A DNA stretch of 64,000 bases from Pararge aegeria (GCF_905163445.1 NC_053187.1:19019001-19083000), one strand, 5' to 3'. Positions 1-12,879 are shown, counted from the stretch's first letter. Translations and numbers: made by a program. The notes: generated from the sequence alone by a model not told the origin.

Positions 1-149
1 CTCCTTCTAACTGACAATATAGTTTTTATTTGTAAGTTGTGGCAGTCTTTAAGTCTACAATATTACATTTATATGTTTTTTCATTTTTTGTTTAGTTTTT
101 AAGAGTTCTTGTTGTAACCTGTTGATTGATCCCTTAAATAAATAAATAA
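1..149 (+). repeat. Probable LINE 3' end with (TAAA)n tail
   Basis: AT-rich non-coding sequence that closes in TTGATCCCTTAAATAAATAA followed by further TAAA units, the usual look of a non-LTR retrotransposon 3' end. No coding part is visible because the window starts here. Family not identified; inference from the tail only. Confidence 0.35.
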
Positions 150-195
150 AGATGGAATTACAATTTCTGTGTTTAAAATCTCTGTGTTTTCTCAG

Positions 196-330
196 TTTCA
201 AAATTCTAAATTCATTTATTTCAAGTAGGCCTCATTTAAGCACTTCTGAACTGTCAAGTCTGTGTGTTGTGATTCTACCACCGGTTCGGAAGGCAGATTC
301 ACCAAGAAGAAGCCGGCCAGAAACTCAGCT
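196..330 (-). repeat. LINE-1 3' end fragment
   Basis: Matches the 3' UTR of the larger LINE-1 copy at 21776-22638 in reverse: it carries the shared pieces TTTCAAGTAGGCCT, ACCGGTTCGGAAGGCAGATT and AGAAGCCGGC. It is 5'-truncated and non-coding. Confidence 0.75.
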
Positions 331-1137
331 CGGTGTAGTGGGGGCCAGGTCGGGTAACCTCCACGTGTGCCTGAGTGCTGTGGGTCCCTTTGGTTCGGGT
401 AGGATTCGATTGGGGTAAGAGCATACGGGCCGGTGTACCCTGGAAACATCAGTTAACAATTTCTCTATCCGATGACCCGACAAACAAGAATTATGGTATG
501 GTGTTAGTGTATATCCACGCGTCCCTCCGATGTGAAGCGGAGAGCGCAGTGGATGGATTGGATAATATATCATGGAATTCCGCAAAGTAGTGCCTGCTTC
601 TATTCAAACATTTCCCACTCAGTTTGTCCGGCCTAAACTTCGGAACATTTGAAATAAAATTCTGCGTGGACAAAGTCACGGATACCCGCAAATTAATTAG
701 TATAATTAAGACATAGATGATAATGAGCATTGTTATTATAATATGATCGCGAAGGCTACCGCTTGGGCATCGCGCAAAGTATTGGACAAACAAAACCCCG
801 CAAGGTCCAAATGGTTATGAACCGGACAACGTTTGACATTGCATTCTTTGTATGAATCAATAAATGTTGTAGCATAGAAGCGATGACCTCTCTAGAATAG
901 TGGCTAGTTAGCAAAGTATTTTTTTGGCGTGGTGGAAAAGCTTTATGGCTACCTCCGACCCTTGGGCAGGACGGGGGTTATGTGAGACTCTCCCGTTTAA
1001 AAGGGGTACACCTAAACTAAAAACCACCGCGGCATGTCCCACTTGTTGGCTCTGTTGGACGCCCGGGGAACATAGTTTCCTCCTCCTCCTTCATAGTAGA
1101 AAAGATATACCGAGCGTACCGGCAGGAAAATATATAG
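331..1137. other. Unassigned stretch, no gene seen
   Basis: A moderately GC-rich first part (331-560) passes into AT-rich sequence. Short frames exist on both strands but none has a recognisable domain, signal peptide or splice context. 930-1030 (around GGACGGGGGTTATGTGAGAC) looks like an old repeat fragment but I cannot name it. Confidence 0.4.
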
Positions 1138-1138
1138 G

Positions 1139-1230
1139 GAGATGTTGTTGGTCCAGTGGTCAGCATGCTCAACCACGGCTCACGAGGTCTAGGATTAAAT
1201 TCCGGGTTCAGACAAAGCATTTCATATTTC
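1139..1230 (+). repeat. SINE-3, tRNA-like head
   Basis: TTGGTCCAGTGGTCAGCA resembles a tRNA A box and GGATTAAATTCC a decayed B box, spaced as in a tRNA. It is followed by SINE body rather than a tRNA 3' end. Related pieces lie at 15522-15586, 21545-21605 and 33719-34000. Confidence 0.55.
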
Positions 1231-1649
1231 TGTTTAAAATACTTAGTAAGAAAGAAAGAAAAAAAATATTTTTTACATTGCGCCACACATTATTAACAAC
1301 ATCACATATGTTATGTGTGGCTGAACCTAAAAAAAAGGTGCCAGCTCAGAATTGTACTGCATGCGCCAATGAGAGCATACAGCGCTGATTTTCAGTTGGC
1401 CAGGTGACACCACGGAAATGCATAGCCATCCACTGACCATGTTATATAAAGTAACAAAAACACTAAATAAACCCACAAGTATAATAATAATATGAAACCT
1501 GCAGGATATATACCAGCAGATACCAACCATATATAATTAGCAGATAGTACCAGCAGGAGTTACGATATTAGCGGTATTCACCCGGCCTTCAGTATTTTTC
1601 TATATTTGTTTTTCGTTTATGCCACTCTCGTAGTGGAATAATAAAGCGC

Positions 1650-1795
1650 TTGACTGCTATTTCATCTGGCAATTGATGATGCTAGTGAGCTTACCTGCTA
1701 GAGGTAAAGCTGTTATAATAAATATACCCCTAATCAGTTTGTAGTGTTGGTAGTGTGGTAACTAGTCACGGCCGAAGCCTCTCACCAAACAAAGT
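1650..1795 (+). repeat. Rep-F/H type fragment (Rep-H)
   Basis: Contains ATACCCCTAATCAGTTTGTA and GGCCGAAGCCTCTCACCA, shared with 29391-29650 and, reversed, with 55060-55230. Class unknown; common-looking dispersed repeat with no coding capacity. Confidence 0.5.
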
Positions 1796-2382
1796 TGCAC
1801 TCTGGCGGAATCCACAACTAATTATCTGCTCTGTTATATTATAGCCTCTCTTTTATACAGGTATGTTAATAAAAATACACATACTATGTATAATTATATA
1901 TTTTTTTATTATTGCAACTACTCGTATTATAACATGTGAGCGATTAACACATTTGTATTTTATCATTATCTCTATATTGCTATTATAAAATAGTACTTGT
2001 TTTTCCTTTTTACATTTTTTATTACACGTTTGTTTATTTGTTTGTGCATTGAAATATTAAATTAAAAGATAAATGAGAAATTTTCACAGTTCCAATGACT
2101 ACAATGTATACAATACAATTCGTTATTATAATAAACTACAAATTTTAAGTAAAGACTGCGTACATTAAATTTCATTGAAGCCTATAAAAATCTATTTCTA
2201 TTTAAGGCTTTCTTCTGACTGACTGACTGTGTGAACCACATACCAAACTGCAAAACCAAGAAATTTGTTATTTCGTGAGAATATTTGTGAGCACGCTAGA
2301 AGTGTACAAAAAAAAGGTTTTTCTTGAATTCCATCTCTAAAAGGGTTAAAATATCGAGATATTTTTTTGAAGTTAGATAATC

Positions 2383-2634
2383 GTCATCATCATCACATCA
2401 ACCTATTACCAGCCCACTACAAAGGGGTCTCCTCCTACAATGAGAAAGGGTTAGTGCAGTAGTCCACCACGCTGACCCAGTGCGGATTGGTGGACTCCAC
2501 ACACCTAAGAGAGTATTATGTAGAATTCTCAGGCATGCAGTTTTCCCCACGATGTTTTCTTTCACCGTTGAAGCAAGTGATATTTTAATTCATTAAAACG
2601 TACATAACTTCATAACTTAGAAAAGGTAGAGGTT
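2383..2634 (-). repeat. SINE-1, reverse orientation, head lost
   Basis: Starts with the reversed CATCAT tail, then holds GTCTCCTCCTACAATGAGAA, AGTCCACCACGCTGACCCAG and CAGGCATGCAG in the same order as the full copies at 16581-16883 and 29650-29950. The tRNA-like head is absent, so it is truncated. Confidence 0.8.
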
Positions 2635-3185
2635 AGATAAATTCACGAAACTTGGTATTTGGGTTTTTGGTTAAGAAAAAGAAAGAATCACAAGAAGCGG
2701 TTAGTTAAAGCGGCTCTGAGGATAAAACTTGTGCATAATGTTGTGTAAACGTTACAAGTAGATATGCAAACTACGTTAAGTAGATTAATTAAATGTATGA
2801 TCTAATTATGTATTTATTTTAATGTCAGATCCTCATAACACAACATAAATATTCGCATATTTATAGGTTTGCATTAAAGATCAATTTTTCTTTAATTTAT
2901 TCCTGACCAACTACGGTGAGAAATAAGCTAGTTGTTCACATATAACATAATACCGGGAACATTTTATAGGCGTATTCTGTAACGTACGATAAAGTGGGAT
3001 TATATCAAAGACTAGACTTCGCCCGTTTACAGATTTACAATACTTAGCAAATCTATACAAATTTTCTTCCTCTATTTAAACCCCTTCGGGGTTCAAAAAA
3101 TAGTTATATACACATAACCTCCTCCTCAAAAATTTAGCTATGCAGCAGAAGAAAAAGATTTGGAAATCCAACTGCAAAAATATTT

Positions 3186-3219
3186 GAGGCAAATCTGAGG
3201 AACGCCTCAGATTTGCCTC
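3186..3219. repeat. Perfect 15-bp inverted repeat, 4-nt loop
   Basis: GAGGCAAATCTGAGG, loop AACG, then the exact reverse complement. It can form a hairpin. No poly-T or gene end is next to it, so I do not call it a terminator. Confidence 0.85.
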
Positions 3220-3496
3220 GGGCGAAGAAATGTGCAATTCGAAGGAGCACAACTCTACAACAAATTACCCACGGTAGTGAAAAATGCGATATCGTTTACA
3301 ATTTTCAAATGCAAACTAAGAATTATTCTTAATGAACTGCATCAGGGACTACTACTAATAATATCCTAATTTGGTTGCGGAATACTAGTTAGGGTTCCGT
3401 ACAAAAATAGTAAAGATAATGAAATGCTTTTTGTGACACTGCTTTTCCGGGGACGTACTACCGCTACGTTTATTTACTCCGAGAAAGAGTATTGTT
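3220..3496. other. Unassigned AT-rich stretch
   Basis: No frame, repeat family or splice pattern that I recognise. The part just before it (2635-3185) is equally featureless apart from the hairpin. Confidence 0.4.
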
Positions 3497-3650
3497 GTGC
3501 TCCAGTCTGAAAAGCGTGGTTGCCGGTGTAATTACAGGCTCATGAGGCTTAAAACCTAACCCTCATTTTAATGGACATAAAGTGGCACATTGCGGGATGT
3601 GTTTTTTTGCATGCCTTGCGAAGTTTTTCTCTGTTTATAGGCAGTTGATT
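3497..3650 (-). repeat. Rep-F fragment, reverse
   Basis: Shares GTGGTTGCCGGTGTAATTAC and the following CAGGCTCATGA with the reverse of 19210-19546. It then continues through the CCTTGCGAAGTTTTTCTCTG block. Non-coding and diverged. Confidence 0.65.
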
Positions 3651-4350
3651 CCACTTATCTATCAAGTGGCCTGTCAATTATGACTATAAAAATAAAATTA
3701 GCATAGCGCTTGCGTTATGACTCGAGTGCAAAAAGTGTTGGTTTTCCGCTGACTTATTATCAGGTAAAATCCATTGAATTATCACGCATGTCTGAGGCTC
3801 TACGAAAAAAGAATTTGTTCTTCTTCCTCAAGTTTATTTTATGATTTTCTGGTTAATTATAAACAAAAACGAAAAGAAAATACCTTTTTTTGATATAAAG
3901 TTTGTTTTGTAATAGATAATATAATAAAAATACTACTTATATTTTTTAATAGATTTTAATTATTTTAAATAAATTCAAAAATAAGTGCTTCTAGATGGCA
4001 CTTGAGTGATAAACAACGATCAGGTGTTTTGTAGAAGTCCAGAATTACTGAAAATGTCGTCGCGAGAGTGTTAATATGATGCGGATGCATTTTGCTATAT
4101 ATGTGGGCAATTAATTTATTAGAGTTCGTGACTTTATATACAAACTAAATACATCACACGTTCTCTGTGAAGCCTACGATAAATATTCAGAAGAGCAAGG
4201 AGAATATTTTCATCAGGACATTTTGAGCTTTTAACAATGTTATCAAGGCCAATACAATAAAAACATGATGGGAGACAATATTTGGGGTTTATTGAGAAAA
4301 AGTACCAACGAACATAAAAGATAAAGTAAAAGCTTGTTAATTTCTACAGA

Positions 4351-4800
4351 TTCAAATTCAAATTCAAAAATTCTTTATTCATTTAGGCCTATCACAGGCA
4401 CTTATGAAGCGTTCATACATATATGTTTACATAATTGTAGGGAGATGGTGATAACTTCGTTCGCCAACTTAAACCAAAACCTACGAGGGTTCCAAACGCA
4501 CCCTGGTCTCAAGGGCCCACAACAAACTTAGCCGGGTGTTTTTTTTGTTATCACCATCTCACAGTAAATTAATATTAAGCTATGAAGTTAGAGCAATTAA
4601 CACTCAAGCTTTTTTGTCGTTTAAGTAATCCTTAACATTATAATAGGATTTCTCTGTAAGCTCACGTTTTATATAAACCTTGAACTTATTGAGAGGCAAC
4701 TCAAAGATTTCATTCGGTAATTTCTTATAAAATAATATACAATTGCCCTTAAATTAATTAGCAATATTTTGTACACTAATTTTTTGTAACTCATTTTCAT
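4351..4800 (-). repeat. LINE-2 3' end with decayed C-terminus
   Basis: Reads backwards from a TTGAATTTGAATTTG-type tail through TATCACCATCTCACAG and GGGTTCCAAACGCA, as in 27597-29290. The part near 4560-4720 still translates on the minus strand to a remnant like the C-terminal end of the LINE-2 polyprotein (LNKFKVYIKRELTEKSYY, then stops). It is a 5'-truncated dead copy. Confidence 0.8.
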
Positions 4801-5456
4801 AGTAAATTTTTTATTTAAATGGCTTCATTTTTTAATTGATAATTAAAACCACAAATTTTGAAAAATATCTATCAATCCGTCTCCTTAACACAAAAGCAAA
4901 CTTTTTCATGCTATATATTTTTTTGTATAATTATGAACTAGGTCTAGGTAAAATTTTGTATTGACCCATGTTATCTAACGAACTTAATGTTTTCCAAGGA
5001 TCGGAACCCTCGTGAGCAAGTCCGACTCGCAGTTGTCCTGTTTTTTATCCGCATCTCACTTCCGCTAGTGCATCAAAGGTGAGCTGGTGATGCTTGTTAT
5101 TCAAATTAACGATCGATAGTCTTACTTTTATTTCATTGAATAAATGTGAGTCTTTTCAACAAGCTTAATACCACTGTCTACATTTATACTTTTCCTTTTT
5201 TACTTAGGTACATCTCGGAATATCTGTCTGACCTTTGTGATATATAACAAAACGATTTAATGTGTTAAAAGATGCATGGCTATCTTTACTATCTATCCTA
5301 ATATAATGCACCACCAATACAACCATATATTGCGCGGGAATTCGTTCGCGTTTGTCTCTTTTTTATGTAAATCGCACGGAAATAGTTGGTTACAAAATGT
5401 ATTATAAGTCGGCTTAGTATATACACCTTAACTTACCATAAGCCTTTCTGTTTGCA
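4801..5456. other. Unassigned stretch
   Basis: AT-rich; no gene or repeat that I can name. Confidence 0.35.
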
Positions 5457-5539
5457 GTGACTCTGCCATCGGTTCCGAAGACATACTCGCAGTTATACGA
5501 AGGTTTTCCCGGGATAATAAAAGTATTACATTCATTTAT

Positions 5540-5650
5540 TGGTAGTACAGCTTTTTGCTACGGAGACTGTGCTGCGTTCCGGTGTGAAGAACTTGGTTGC
5601 CGGTGTAATTACAAGAACACAGGGTGGTACTTAGTGTCATGGTTGTGTGC
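5540..5650 (-). repeat. Rep-F fragment inside a chance open frame
   Basis: GTGCTGCGTTCCGGTGTGAA and GGTTGCCGGTGTAATTAC match reversed Rep-F. An open frame of 159 codons (5457-5936) runs across it, but the frame is built from this repeat and its surroundings, so I do not call a gene. 5880-5940 (WVGHVERG on +) may be a scrap of an RTE LINE. Confidence 0.5.
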
Positions 5651-6083
5651 GAAAGTATTCCCGTGGCCAAGCCACCAGGCGACTGGTTGGAGCACCATGG
5701 GGTTTAAGCCGGTACGAGTCCGACATAACGTGCCTCCCCGGGCTGTTCTTGGTAATACTTGTTCTAGCACCCCCTGCGAAATCTTGCTCTGTTTTTCTCT
5801 TAATATCAAGCGAGCCATCTGCTTGGTCATTGAATCAAATATAGCGTCCAATATTTATTTTTCTGCACAGCTAAATAGACAATGGGTGGGGCACGTAGAA
5901 CGTGGGTCGATGGACACGGGGCCCCAAGGTGCTTGAATGGCTATCCCGCACCAATAAAGTACTATAATATCTGGACACACACGACTCAAAACGGTGAAAC
6001 AAACTTTCTTCGCTTGAAATACAGATAATTTTTAAAAAGCACGATAAATGCTTTTCTACATACCAGAAAAAAGGATTTTTTTA

Positions 6084-6601
<518 letters not shown>

Positions 6602-8413
6602 ACTCTAAGAAACATTTTTATGAGGGTGTGATATTACTTAACTTTTATTACATCTAACGACCTAGGTCAATGTCACTTTTTAGGAATTCCATCGGCACCA
6701 GTTAACTGTGTATCCTTGAAAATGGACGGTTCAACATTAATATTTAAATTATTCATATTACTTAGTGGGATATATATTGCGAAATAGGTCGAACGGCGGC
6801 AAGTAAATAAAGATGCGCTATTCTTATACCTTTCGATACGGATTATATACGTTTTTCTTCAATTTAATTACGCATACGACTTGGCATAGTGATTGCAGTG
6901 TTGGAGGTAAGGCATGTAACCGCTACCAAAATCGATATCGTTCGTACGTTAAATCACTTGGCACTTAATCTTTAACCGGTAGCCCGTTAATTAGACGGAG
7001 GGCAGGAGACCGCGTCAAAAGGCTCCAATTAGACCCCGTCGGGAACGAACCAGGCCTTCTGTTTTAAGGGGCCACTATAATTATCTCTACGCCAAAAAGA
7101 AAATGAAAGAAAGAACTAACTTTAAACTACATCACTAACATTGGACTAAATTGGTAGACGGTAAATGAATGTGTATCTTTTTGATTTTGTGATAGGAAAC
7201 TACTGAGTTTAGATTACATTGGTGCTTATTTAGTTACACGCAAATCTAAACTTAAAAAGCACAGCTCTTAAATGATCCTATTTTTTAAACAACCCGGCAA
7301 AAACCGTTGATTTCCTCGGGATAAAAAGTAGTCTCCAGGATACACAGTCATGTCTGTGCAATATTCAATCAGTTTTCTTGTGATTTATATGAAATCTGCA
7401 ATCAGATTTCTTGTGATATAAAAAATAACTATAAATAGCCTACGTGCACGTCACAAAGGCTATCTTTTTATATCCGCTAGGAACGCAACCCTGGTGTAGG
7501 TGTATAAAAAGTATTACCTAACTATCTCTAAGCAAAATTTCAGCGAGCTCGGTGAGATGATTAAGCCGAACCGAGGTAATGAATGTACTAACATTTTACG
7601 CCCAGATCCTGTGTGTAATTTTTTTAGTCTTAAATAGCGCACTGAATATATTTTGTAACTTAAATTTTGTCACCTGTTCATCTAATTATAACGTCGAAAA
7701 ATATGATTTTTTAAATCAATAATTTCAATAAAAAGTAACATAGACATTTGTTTTTCAAGTGTTTCTTAACATCTATCGAATGTTACGATTACTATCGAAC
7801 GGTAGCAGATAGAATAAACGCTTCGTCCAAGTAGGTGTCATCACTGGGATTTAAGATCACACCAAACGTTCGGAGAAGGCGAGAATAAATTTGTTACCCG
7901 TGTATAAAAGGTCAGAAGCGCTGACCTTTCCGGAAGCAAGGTCGTGTAGGCTGATGTACTGAGATAATAGAAGATTAATAAATAGGAAATCAATTTATTA
8001 CCTAACTATAACGCATTAACTAATAATTTGGGTTTCATCTCATCATTTGATAATATATTTTTACTCACGTAATATTTCCAGTTTTTATAATAAATATATT
8101 ATCGTTTAAATAAACTATTATCAAAACAAAATGTGATCAACATTAAATAATATATTTTAAAATATCTTCCATAAAATTAACTAACCTTCACAAAATTTAT
8201 AACACTGCTACATTTAATATGTAAATAAGATCTATTGAGACACGATGCGTATATTTATACAAACTATCATAATTCTACGGATTTATATGTCGTGAAGCTA
8301 TTGATCCATAAAAGCCTTTTATCTACTACTATCAATTTTATCTTTCTGAAAGATTTACGTCTTAATTTTCTTATTTTAAATGTATTTTAGAATAAATTAT
8401 TTTGGCTAGCTAA
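6602..8413. other. Unassigned AT-rich stretch
   Basis: No gene seen. 6985-7080 is a GC-richer island (GACCGCGTCAAAAGGCTCCA) of unknown nature. 7280-7560 carries pieces such as GGGATAAAAAGTAGTCTCC and ATAGCCTACGTGCACGTC, of the kind found in lepidopteran Helitron-like repeats. Confidence 0.35.
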
Positions 8414-8456
8414 ATAGTTTAACACCCACCCACACACAGGGTGGGTGTTAAACTAT
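8414..8456. repeat. Perfect 18-bp inverted repeat, 7-nt loop
   Basis: ATAGTTTAACACCCACCC, loop ACACACA, then the exact reverse complement. Strong potential hairpin in otherwise AT-rich DNA. Confidence 0.9.
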
Positions 8457-9551
8457 ATGTATGTTTTTACAACATACTTATTAGAATTTTGAATAAGCGA
8501 CGGCGGCTTATTTAACGAACCTAAAAACACATAATAAGCCAAAATATTTTATTCTATAATATAAGATATGGATTAATATATATGGATATATGGATTTATC
8601 ACTTCACAACATATTATAAAGTGGGTATTAAACTATACCTAAGTATTTTTTTTACAATATACTTAGAAGAGTTTCTTAAAAGCGACTTCAAAAGCAAAAC
8701 TGTATTTTTAGATAAATATAGTATAATTATTAGCCTCCGACGAAAAAGGGGGGTGTTTTCTGTGGTAGGCATCGTAGCTCCCAAACGAATCGACCTATTT
8801 TGAGCGTTTTTTTCTGTTTAAAAGCTTGTGTGCTCGTGAAGATAATTTACGAAGATCTAATGATCATCAGCTTATTTCTTACGTGGCAAAACAGTTAAGT
8901 CAACATTAGCTTGTTCCCTACTTGAAAAGATAGCTTTGTCAACATAAAATTTGTGTTTCTTTTTATGTACATTTTTTAAAATGTTAATTGCACTGTATTT
9001 GCGCTATGCCTGAAATAAAATTTATTATTATTATTATTACTATAACCTGAATTTCCATTAACATTCATTTAAACATTATATTAGATAGACGATGATGGAA
9101 GCCCAATGGTTGGAATATTCTAGCTTAGAGTCATTAATATGTTTAATTTAATATTTATTTTAACATAATTACACAATTAAATGGTAAAGCAAACTAAAGA
9201 CATGATGGTATAGCCATCCGGTATACGCAGACCTATCGACTTCAATATAAAGGACAAAACTATGTCACAAAAAGCTTCACTACTATTTTAAACTGATGTA
9301 AGTACCAAAGGCCCAATATAAATGCTAATTCCATAGTCTCTCGTGCTTCCGGAACGATTTATATGAACCGCTTCATACTCGAAATCCTCAGAAACTAAAA
9401 GATATATAAATTAATTCCCATTATTTTAATAAATGCAGAAGCTCGATGCGTGCTGACGAAATGCACAATTTAATCTATTAAACACCCAAAAGCATTTTAT
9501 GGTGCCCATAGTTTTTGAATTCTGTGAAACCACTGTGTTGCATTTGTTTGT
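8457..9551. other. Unassigned stretch
   Basis: Contains an AATAAAATTTATTATTATTA run near 9015 (a possible LINE tail) but no gene or nameable repeat. Confidence 0.35.
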
Positions 9552-9760
9552 CATAATCATAATACTCCCATCACTGACTCACTACGGGTTCGGGTCTCCT
9601 CCCAAAATGAGAAGGATTTAGGCCGTAGTCCACCACGCTGGCCTAGTGCGGGTTGGTGGGCATCACACGCTGTTGAGTACAATATGAAGAACTCTGAGGC
9701 AGGTTTCCTCACGATGTGTTTCCTTCACTGTTAAAGCAATTGATATTTTAATATACTTTG
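9552..9760 (-). repeat. SINE-1, reverse, partial
   Basis: GGGTCTCCTCCCAAAATGAG, then GTCCACCACGCTGGCC and a following TCACGATGTGTTTCCTTCAC block. The head is missing. Confidence 0.75.
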
Positions 9761-10089
9761 GGGGTGCGTAAGCGTTATCTGGGCGTTCTCTGACCGTTTC
9801 TTGTCTAGCGATACAAACTCAGCCAGCGCGGTGAACTATGACCTAAACCCTTCTCATTCTAAAACCAGGGCCCTGTAGTGACCAGGGCCCTGTAGTGGGC
9901 CAGAAGGGGACGACCCTGCTACCCGCATGCCGCAACATAGAGGCTCCAATAGTGCAGATTTTAGTTTTGTCGTAGATTTTATTTCTGAATCGTTGGAACT
10001 TTACCGCATCTGGGAGTGTGATGATCCTTGTTATTTTAAATAGCCTCATTTGTTTACCTCACATTTAAGTTCGCGTTTATTACGGTTTT

Positions 10090-10231
10090 TACAAATCACG
10101 TGGGAATCGTTCGTTTTCCTGGAATAAAAAGTAGCCTGTGTTACAGACTATGACAGAAATCGATTTGTGGCTTATTTAGAACGTTAAGTAAGTACAAACA
10201 AACAAACTTTCGCGCTTATAATATTAGTATG
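10090..10231 (-). mobile_element. Helitron-like fragment, reverse
   Basis: Read on the minus strand it begins CATACTAATATTATAAGC, continues GCGAAAGTTTGTTTGTTTG and includes a CTACTTTTTATTCC block, the layout of lepidopteran non-autonomous Helitron 5' parts. No CTAGT 3' end is seen to the left, so it is partial. Family call is by resemblance. Confidence 0.45.
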
Positions 10232-10530
10232 GCAGTAAGGACTATGTATTTTCATTGTGCATAACAAGAACAAAGCCTGAAACTTTTCTTTGTAGACATT
10301 TTACTTCCAGTCCGTCTGGGCCTGTAACGTAATAATATCATCAGTGTAATGTGAATTGTAGTAAAATAACAGGCAAATTCGCTTAACAAAGCTTTGCTAT
10401 GAGAGAATAATCATAATATAAAATCTCAATTTTCAAGCCTCGCTAACTTGCTAATTGAATTTAGAAAGGCGTTTTAAGTTTTCATAAACATAGCGCACTA
10501 TATAAACCCTCATCTCACATAATTATATCG

Positions 10531-10765
10531 TCTTCATCATCAACCCTTTACTGGCCCACTACAGAGCACGGGTCTCCTCCCACGATGAGAAGGGCTTACG
10601 GCCGTAGTCCACCACGCTGACCCAGTTTTGGTGGACTTCGCACACCTTAGAGAACATGATGGAGAACTCTCAGGTAAGCAGGTTTCCTCACGATGTTTTC
10701 CTTCACCGTTGAAGCAAGTGATATTTTAATAGCTTAAAACGCACATAACTTAGAAAAGGTGATAG
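10531..10765 (-). repeat. SINE-1, reverse, partial
   Basis: TTACTGGCCCACTACAGAGC, CTCCTCCCACGATGAGAAGG and TCACGATGTTTTCCTTCACC are all present. The head is replaced by the next repeat. Confidence 0.8.
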
Positions 10766-10770
10766 AAGAA

Positions 10771-10940
10771 GAAGAAACACTTTATTGCACGTATAACATA
10801 CAGGAAAAGAAACAGTAAGGAGTATACAGTACACATTGTAGACATGCAAAGGCGGCCTTATTGCTGCAAGCAATCTCTTACAGGCAACCTTTGAGAGGGG
10901 CGTTCTGGGATTCGAACTTATGCCCGTTTTCACTAACGTC
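10771..10940 (-). repeat. LINE 3' end with GAA/TTC tail
   Basis: GAAGAAGAAACACTTTATTG is, read in reverse, CAATAAAGTGTTTCTTC plus TTC units, a typical LINE 3' end. The GGCGGCCTTATTGCTGCAAG piece is the body. Clade not determined. Confidence 0.5.
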
Positions 10941-10949
10941 GTCGTCTTA

Positions 10950-11084
10950 TAATATATAGATAAACACCCAGACACTGAAAAACACTTAATGCTCATCACA
11001 CAAACATTTTCCAGTTGTGGGAATCGAACCCACGGCCTTGGACTCAGAAAGCAGGGTCGCTGCCCACTGCGCCAGTCGGCCGTC
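10950..11084 (-). repeat. SINE-2, reverse, with tRNA-like head
   Basis: In reverse, the head at the right end reads GACGGCCGACTGGCGCAGT (A box) and the B box is GGGTTCGATTCC. The body CAGTGTCTGGGTGTTTATC follows. It lacks acceptor-stem pairing and continues into SINE body, so it is not a tRNA gene. Confidence 0.85.
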
Positions 11085-12603
11085 AGAAATGTTCACAATC
11101 CGACATGTGCGCACTGATATTATAAGGCTATGGTAATAGGAGGGCGGGACACTATTTTTCGTCGTTTAATGACGAGCTTAGGTAATAGCTGGCACTTACC
11201 AGCAAGGCCAATACAACGTATCCGGCCCGGGTTTACCTACTACCCAATATCATATTATTTTTTAATTTTAAGATAATAAAGTCAAGATAATTAAGCCATC
11301 AATATATTATATTACATTTATTTAGCAATAAATAACACAGTTAACTTAACTATTTATACAGCATTTAAAATAACTATAAAATACATGATAACATTATTTC
11401 CTAAGGAAAAAAGACCCAAACCAAGGGAGGTATACAAATACGGTTTTATTTAAAACCAACAATTCCATTTTATTATTTATCTCATTAATATTATATTATA
11501 AATATTAATATTAAAGGCAAGCAGAAATATTTATTAAAATACAGTTTCATAATCAGAAAAAGTAATACAATTTCATAATCTCAAAGTAGCCAAGGAATCG
11601 CTATCAAAGAATCACAACCCAAATCAAAAGTGTAACTGTATTTGACTTGCTCACATAGAACATGATACCCGATGATGTTAGGATTTAGTTCTAAAGACAA
11701 TAACAGCATTTACAATCTGCTATTAGTTATTTATTAACCTGTAGGTGTAATAAAGAGATCGCTGAGGCTCGACCTGCATTGCACTGGTTCATTTAAAATA
11801 CATTCATACAAGTTTACATTCTAATTATATTTGAAGATAATGAATAAACATCAAGATTAAGTATAATATAGTAAATTATATACATTTTCTGGTCTCTAGG
11901 ACCAGAAAATTTACTCTTAAAGAGGTTATTGCGTAGGTTGTGTAGGTTGCCTACAGGCTGTGACCGATAACTTCCATACAAAATTTGCTACGAGTGGACA
12001 TCCACTGGTATGAAGTGTCGTGTTTTGCATGAATCGGTTGGAAGCCGGTCAAAAAGATATAGAATACGGCGACACGATATTAAACATAAATGTGAAATTA
12101 AGTAATAAGTCAATCACAGCTTAATTGTAATAACAGTGATGATCGGACACTAGAAATTGAGTTAAATAAAACCGTGATAGTTTCTATGACCAACCAACAC
12201 TAATGACAACCGTGCTGTAATCTGACATAAGCTTTATTATCACGTGAAACCTTGGAGCGGTGTGCCCATTTGATAACTATGAATAAATCCTGAAAAATAG
12301 TTTACGTTGCTTTACCCTCGAGGTTGTTAAAAACTCTCTCGTTTCGTTTCTGAAGAACTGGTTGAGTCAATTTTCAGTCTTCAGTTAACAATCATTCCAT
12401 CAGCCAGATTTGTTAAACGCTAAACAGCGTGTTAATTCTAATTCAATTCACTTTGATATCGATCTACGATCAATTAAATCAAAGATTATTGAACAGCGTC
12501 ACATAAACTGGGTTACCTATAAGAGTTGAAGTTAACTTAACTTCTAAATTACGTATACTTCATAGCTTTTATCTTTGGAAACTTTCGATACACTAGTCAC
12601 AGT
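11085..12603. other. Unassigned stretch and likely 3' UTR of the Gly/Tyr gene
   Basis: AT-rich, no second gene seen. On the minus strand an AATAAA motif lies at 12238-12233, about 370 nt after the stop of the Gly/Tyr-rich gene, and could be its poly(A) signal. A short palindrome (TTTTCTGGTC ... GACCAGAAAA) is at about 11885-11910. Confidence 0.35.
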
Positions 12604-12879
12604 CTACCACCAATACCCATGGTGCCCATAATATCCGCCATACGGCCACCCATATCCATACCCGTACCCGTAAGTCGGATACCCCCAGTACCCTCCGTAT
12701 CCTCCGGGATAATATCCTCCGTACCCTCCATACCCTCCGTAGTGTCCGAATCCTCCCCAATGGGAAGCAGCTGTCTGGAGGTCTTCTTTGTCTTCCGCTA
12801 TGAGGTCATCTTTATCTAACTGTTCTGAGGGTGCACATAGTACTATTGTAAGGACGTAGGCGATTGTGAGGAGAAAGAT
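12604..12879 (-). CDS. Gly/Tyr-rich peptide, exon 2
   Basis: Begins after TTTTTCCAG with codon ATC, in phase 0, and ends at TAG (12606-12604). It encodes 91 residues: most of the signal peptide, an acidic linker, then the Gly/Tyr-rich body. Read on the plus strand, the same DNA gives a Pro/Ser-rich frame with no support. Confidence 0.85.
   Translation of the reverse strand: MFLLTIAYVLTIVLCAPSEQLDKDDLIAEDKEDLQTAASHWGGFGHYGGYGGYGGYYPGGYGGYWGYPTYGYGYGYGWPYGGYYGHHGYWW

Noticed and set aside
5457..5936. 159-residue plus-strand frame
   Set aside because: Built from a Rep-F fragment and other repeats; no leader, domain or splice support.
11000..11084. tRNA gene on the minus strand (clear A and B boxes)
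   Set aside because: The head continues into SINE body and lacks a proper acceptor stem; the same sequence recurs at 15440, 19551, 20580, 36047, 39940 and 52110.
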